The notes beneath the pieces were generated by a model. It saw only the letters and a program-made list of their open reading frames with translations, did no database searches and was not told where the DNA came from. A DNA stretch of 64,000 nucleotides from Maritalea sp049801075 (lineage in GTDB: Bacteria > Pseudomonadota > Alphaproteobacteria > Rhizobiales > Devosiaceae), in assembly GCF_049801075.1 (NCBI RefSeq), contig NZ_JBNAGG010000003.1, positions 248,001 through 312,000 on the forward strand, read 5' to 3'. Made by a program: the position numbers and the translations under genes. Below, piece by piece: positions 61,673-64,000 of the stretch (the stretch's first letter is position 1; each line of letters begins with the position of its first letter).

Positions 61673-62599
61673 ATGGGAAAAGGCTCCATTGCGTTGATTG
61701 GTGCACCAGTTGATGGTGGCGCAGGCATGTCTGGCTGCATAATGGGCCCCGCGGCGTTACGGGTGGCCAATATTGGCGGTGCTTTGCAAGATCTGGGCTT
61801 TACAGTGGAAGATTGGGGCGATGTGACGCCGCAAGATGTAAAGCTGAAGTTGGATGGTGCCACCCACCATGAAAATGAAGTTGCGGGCTTCGCCCGGTCC
61901 CTTTACGAGACAGGGGTTAAAGCTTTTTCTGCAAGCTTTTTGCCAATTTTCTTGGGCGGAGATCATTCTCTTTCCATGGGGACGGTGACCGCGGCTGCGC
62001 GTCATGCGGCGGCAAAAGGCAAAAAGCTTCATGTGTTGTGGTTGGACGCGCACCCAGATTTTAACCGACCAGATACGTCGCATTCCGGCAATATGCACGG
62101 CATGTCGGCAGCCTTCTTTTGCGGCGAGCCCGGATTTAATGGCATCTTAGAGCAACCGATTGATCCTGTTGATCCGCGCGATTTTCATGTGTTTGGCGTA
62201 CGCTCTATCGATCAACAAGAAGGTGAATTGCTGCGCGAGCGCGGGGTCGATGTGATGGATATGCGTCATATTGATGAAAAAGGCGTCGCCAGCTTAATTC
62301 GCTCAGTGCTTGAAGCTGTGAAACGTGATGATGCCATGTTGCATGTCAGTTTGGACGTGGATTTTCTCGATCCTGTTTATGCTCCCGGCGTCGGCACCAC
62401 CGTGCCGGGTGGAGCGACCTATCGCGAAGCGCATTTGGCGATGGAAATGATTTGCGACAGTGGCCTGATGACTTCATTGGACCTGGTCGAGCTTAATCCT
62501 TATTTGGACGAGCGTGGCAAAAGCACACGTATGTTGGTGAATCTCACCGAAAGTGGCTTTGGTCGCCGTGTCTTCGATCGTCCTACAAGCGCATATTAA
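61673..62599 (+). CDS. rocF: Arginase
   Basis: 308 residues. Manganese ligands in GGDHSLSMG, LDAHPDFNRPDTSHSGNMHGM and SLDVDFLDPVYAPGVGT, typical arginase with the NRP..SGN loop. It splits arginine to urea and ornithine. It is divergent from an Lrp regulator and convergent with the Lrp gene next to putA. Confidence 0.95.
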   Translation: MGKGSIALIGAPVDGGAGMSGCIMGPAALRVANIGGALQDLGFTVEDWGDVTPQDVKLKLDGATHHENEVAGFARSLYETGVKAFSASFLPIFLGGDHSLSMGTVTAAARHAAAKGKKLHVLWLDAHPDFNRPDTSHSGNMHGMSAAFFCGEPGFNGILEQPIDPVDPRDFHVFGVRSIDQQEGELLRERGVDVMDMRHIDEKGVASLIRSVLEAVKRDDAMLHVSLDVDFLDPVYAPGVGTTVPGGATYREAHLAMEMICDSGLMTSLDLVELNPYLDERGKSTRMLVNLTESGFGRRVFDRPTSAY

Positions 62600-62647
62600 T
62601 TTGTTGTGCCGGTGAGTGCTTTAAGTGCTGTGCGTGGGGTGCAGCGC

Positions 62648-63085
62648 TTAAATATCTTTCACCGTCTCCATCGCCACAAAGGTGGAGGTTTGTGCAACAT
62701 GGGGGAGGGCAGAAATGACCTCCCCCAATATACGGCGATAGGCCGAAATATCTTTGGTGCGCACTTTCATTAAATAGTCAAAGCTGGCCGCGATCATGTG
62801 GCACTGCTCAATCTCGGGCGTGTTGCGCACCGCCTCATTAAAATCGTCTAATGCGCGCGCGCGGGTATCTGAAAGGGTCACCTGCACAAAGGCGATGTGG
62901 CCATTGCCCAATTTTTCATGATTGACCCTTGTGTGGTAGCCTAAAATTACGCGGTCGCGCTCAAGTTTTTTCACCCGCATTTGGGTGGGCGTTTTGGAAA
63001 GGCCGATCCTGTCGGCCAAATTGGCCATCGACATGCGGGCATTTTTGGCCAACGCGGTGATGATCTTGCGGTCGATACTATCCAT
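62648..63085 (-). CDS. Lrp/AsnC regulator, divergent from putA
   Basis: 145 residues: HTH (ITALAKNARMSMANLADRIGLSKTPTQMRVKKLE) and RAM domain (CHMIAASFDYLMKVRTKD). The divergent putA and Lrp family indicate a PutR-like proline-responsive activator. A hairpin-like repeat at 62621-62651 overlaps its stop and separates it from rocF. Confidence 0.9.
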   Translation of the reverse strand: MDSIDRKIITALAKNARMSMANLADRIGLSKTPTQMRVKKLERDRVILGYHTRVNHEKLGNGHIAFVQVTLSDTRARALDDFNEAVRNTPEIEQCHMIAASFDYLMKVRTKDISAYRRILGEVISALPHVAQTSTFVAMETVKDI

Positions 63086-63168
63086 TTGGACTGCCTTTTG
63101 CTTTTATGCCTGCTTAATCGGCTAAATTGTGCGTTATCAATAGATGAAAGTCCTGACAAATTCAATTC

Positions 63169-63187
63169 AATAGACCAATGATCTATT
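63169..63187. promoter_or_regulatory. Candidate Lrp operator between the regulator and putA
   Basis: AATAGA-N7-TCTATT, perfect, with the same 6-7-6 spacing as the palindrome in front of rocF. It lies 48 bp from the putA start. Confidence 0.5.
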
Positions 63188-63234
63188 TAATGTCGGGTAA
63201 AATGAGGAAAATTATATCGGTTCTGGGAGGTCTC

Positions 63235-64000
63235 ATGCTGGACCAAATTCGCGAAAAAATGCGGGCAAATCACTTGCCCAACGAGGCTGATGCCGTCAAA
63301 TATTTGCTCGACATGGTGGCGCTTAGCGCTGGTGATCGGGAGAAAATCAGCGAGGAATCTGCTCGTCTGGTGCAGCAATTGCGTGATGAAGCGCAACAAG
63401 GGTTGATGGAAACCTTTTTGGCCGAATATGGCCTTTCCACCGATGAAGGCATTGCCTTGATGTGTTTGGCTGAGGCCATGTTGCGGGTGCCCGATGGTCC
63501 AACAATCGACGATCTGATCAAAGATAAGATTGTTGATGAAGATTGGTCACAGCATTTGGGCGCGGCGGAAAGCCTTTTGGTGGAAGCCTCTACCCTTGGG
63601 TTGGTGGTGTCAAAAACCCTGTTGAGCGACAAAAAAGCTGGCGGTGTGTTTAAGCCACTGAGCCTTTTGGGTCGTCGCATGTCGGAGCCTGTGATCCGCA
63701 CCGCGGTGGGCCAAGCCATGCGCATTATGGGGTCGCAATTTGTATTGGGCCGTTCAATTGAGGAAGCATTGTCAAACGGCTCCAAGCCGATGGCGAAAGG
63801 CTATACGTACTCATTCGATATGTTGGGCGAAGCGGCGCGTACTGAAAACGACGCGCAACGCTATCACGCTGCTTATTTGGATGCGATCCATCGTTTGGCC
63901 AAGGACGCGGTGCATGGAGATGTGCGGAAGAACCCCGGCATTTCTATCAAATTGTCGGCGCTGCATCCGCGTTATGAATTTGGCAAACGCGAGACCATGG
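63235..64000 (+). CDS. putA: Bifunctional proline dehydrogenase/P5C dehydrogenase PutA, 3' partial
   Basis: About 255 residues are visible before the window ends. The N-terminal arm (LSAGDREKISEESARLVQQL, LMCLAEAMLRVPD) and the start of the PRODH barrel (SFDMLGEAART, PGISIKLSALHPRYE) match PutA. It lacks the N-terminal ribbon-helix-helix, so it is not self-repressing, which fits control by the divergent Lrp. It oxidises proline to glutamate. The start at 63235 has GGGAGG 5 nt upstream; an ATG at 63190 is in frame. Confidence 0.93.
   Translation, partial: MLDQIREKMRANHLPNEADAVKYLLDMVALSAGDREKISEESARLVQQLRDEAQQGLMETFLAEYGLSTDEGIALMCLAEAMLRVPDGPTIDDLIKDKIVDEDWSQHLGAAESLLVEASTLGLVVSKTLLSDKKAGGVFKPLSLLGRRMSEPVIRTAVGQAMRIMGSQFVLGRSIEEALSNGSKPMAKGYTYSFDMLGEAARTENDAQRYHAAYLDAIHRLAKDAVHGDVRKNPGISIKLSALHPRYEFGKRETM

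Overview
The window looks like the replication-origin region of an alphaproteobacterial chromosome. Roughly balanced base composition, the gene order secB / dnaQ-coaE-aroE-maf / origin / hemE-hemJ-rho-mnmE-mnmG-rsmG-parA-parB / holA-lptE-leuS, CtrA-type TTAA-N7-TTAA boxes beside hemE, and an alphaproteobacterial heat-shock promoter in front of dnaK point to the Hyphomicrobiales (Rhizobiales), possibly a marine Devosiaceae-like lineage. The genus is a guess. No prophage, plasmid module, CRISPR array or transposase gene was seen.

Layout. 1-15 kb: the 3' part of a GGDEF-EAL signalling protein, AlkB, dnaK-dnaJ under a heat-shock promoter, an FMN reductase, a divergent histidine phosphatase, a PyrF-GNAT fusion, dapB-gpmA, a LysE exporter, an Ada-like repair protein, DUF2244 and nth. 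This is the only part carrying interspersed palindromic and GC-rich repeats (7.2-14.6 kb). 14.6-19.1 kb: a minus-strand histidine operon (hisB-DUF2628-hisH-hisA-hisF-hisE) ending in coaA. 19.3-21.7 kb: hslV-GNAT-hslU. 21.7-26 kb: an envelope-stress-like island with two fasciclin paralogues, a Tat-targeted MsrB, an RNHCP protein and an ECF sigma factor with its RskA-type anti-sigma.

26-31.8 kb: XRE regulator, Smr, Tim44-like, FxsA, SecB, DnaQ, CoaE, AroE, Maf. 31.8-32.2 kb: the likely chromosomal origin. 32.2-43.6 kb: haem genes, rho, tRNA-modification genes, ParAB and a parS cluster that includes one perfect TGTTTCACGTGAAACA and seven near-perfect copies, several inside coding sequence. 43.6-52.6 kb: leuS, YggS, an OmpR regulator, a cNMP-binding protein, ExoIII, LolA and FtsK (which also carries a parS-like site).

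52.7-64 kb: the nitrogen-controlled glnK-amtB operon with sigma-54 and NtrC sites, a Coq6-type hydroxylase, Trm112, a LON-domain protein, a CnoX-type thioredoxin, tRNA-Gly(GCC), an operon of MBL-fold protein, FAD hydroxylase and DUF2783 with no assigned role, then two Lrp/AsnC regulators divergent from arginase and putA (arginine to ornithine/proline to glutamate catabolism).

Most of the window is core housekeeping DNA. The least explained parts are the FAD hydroxylase/DUF2783/MBL operon with its altered metal motif, the sigma/RskA-fasciclin-MsrB island, the PyrF-GNAT fusion, the repeats of 7-14 kb, and parS sites written into coding sequence.
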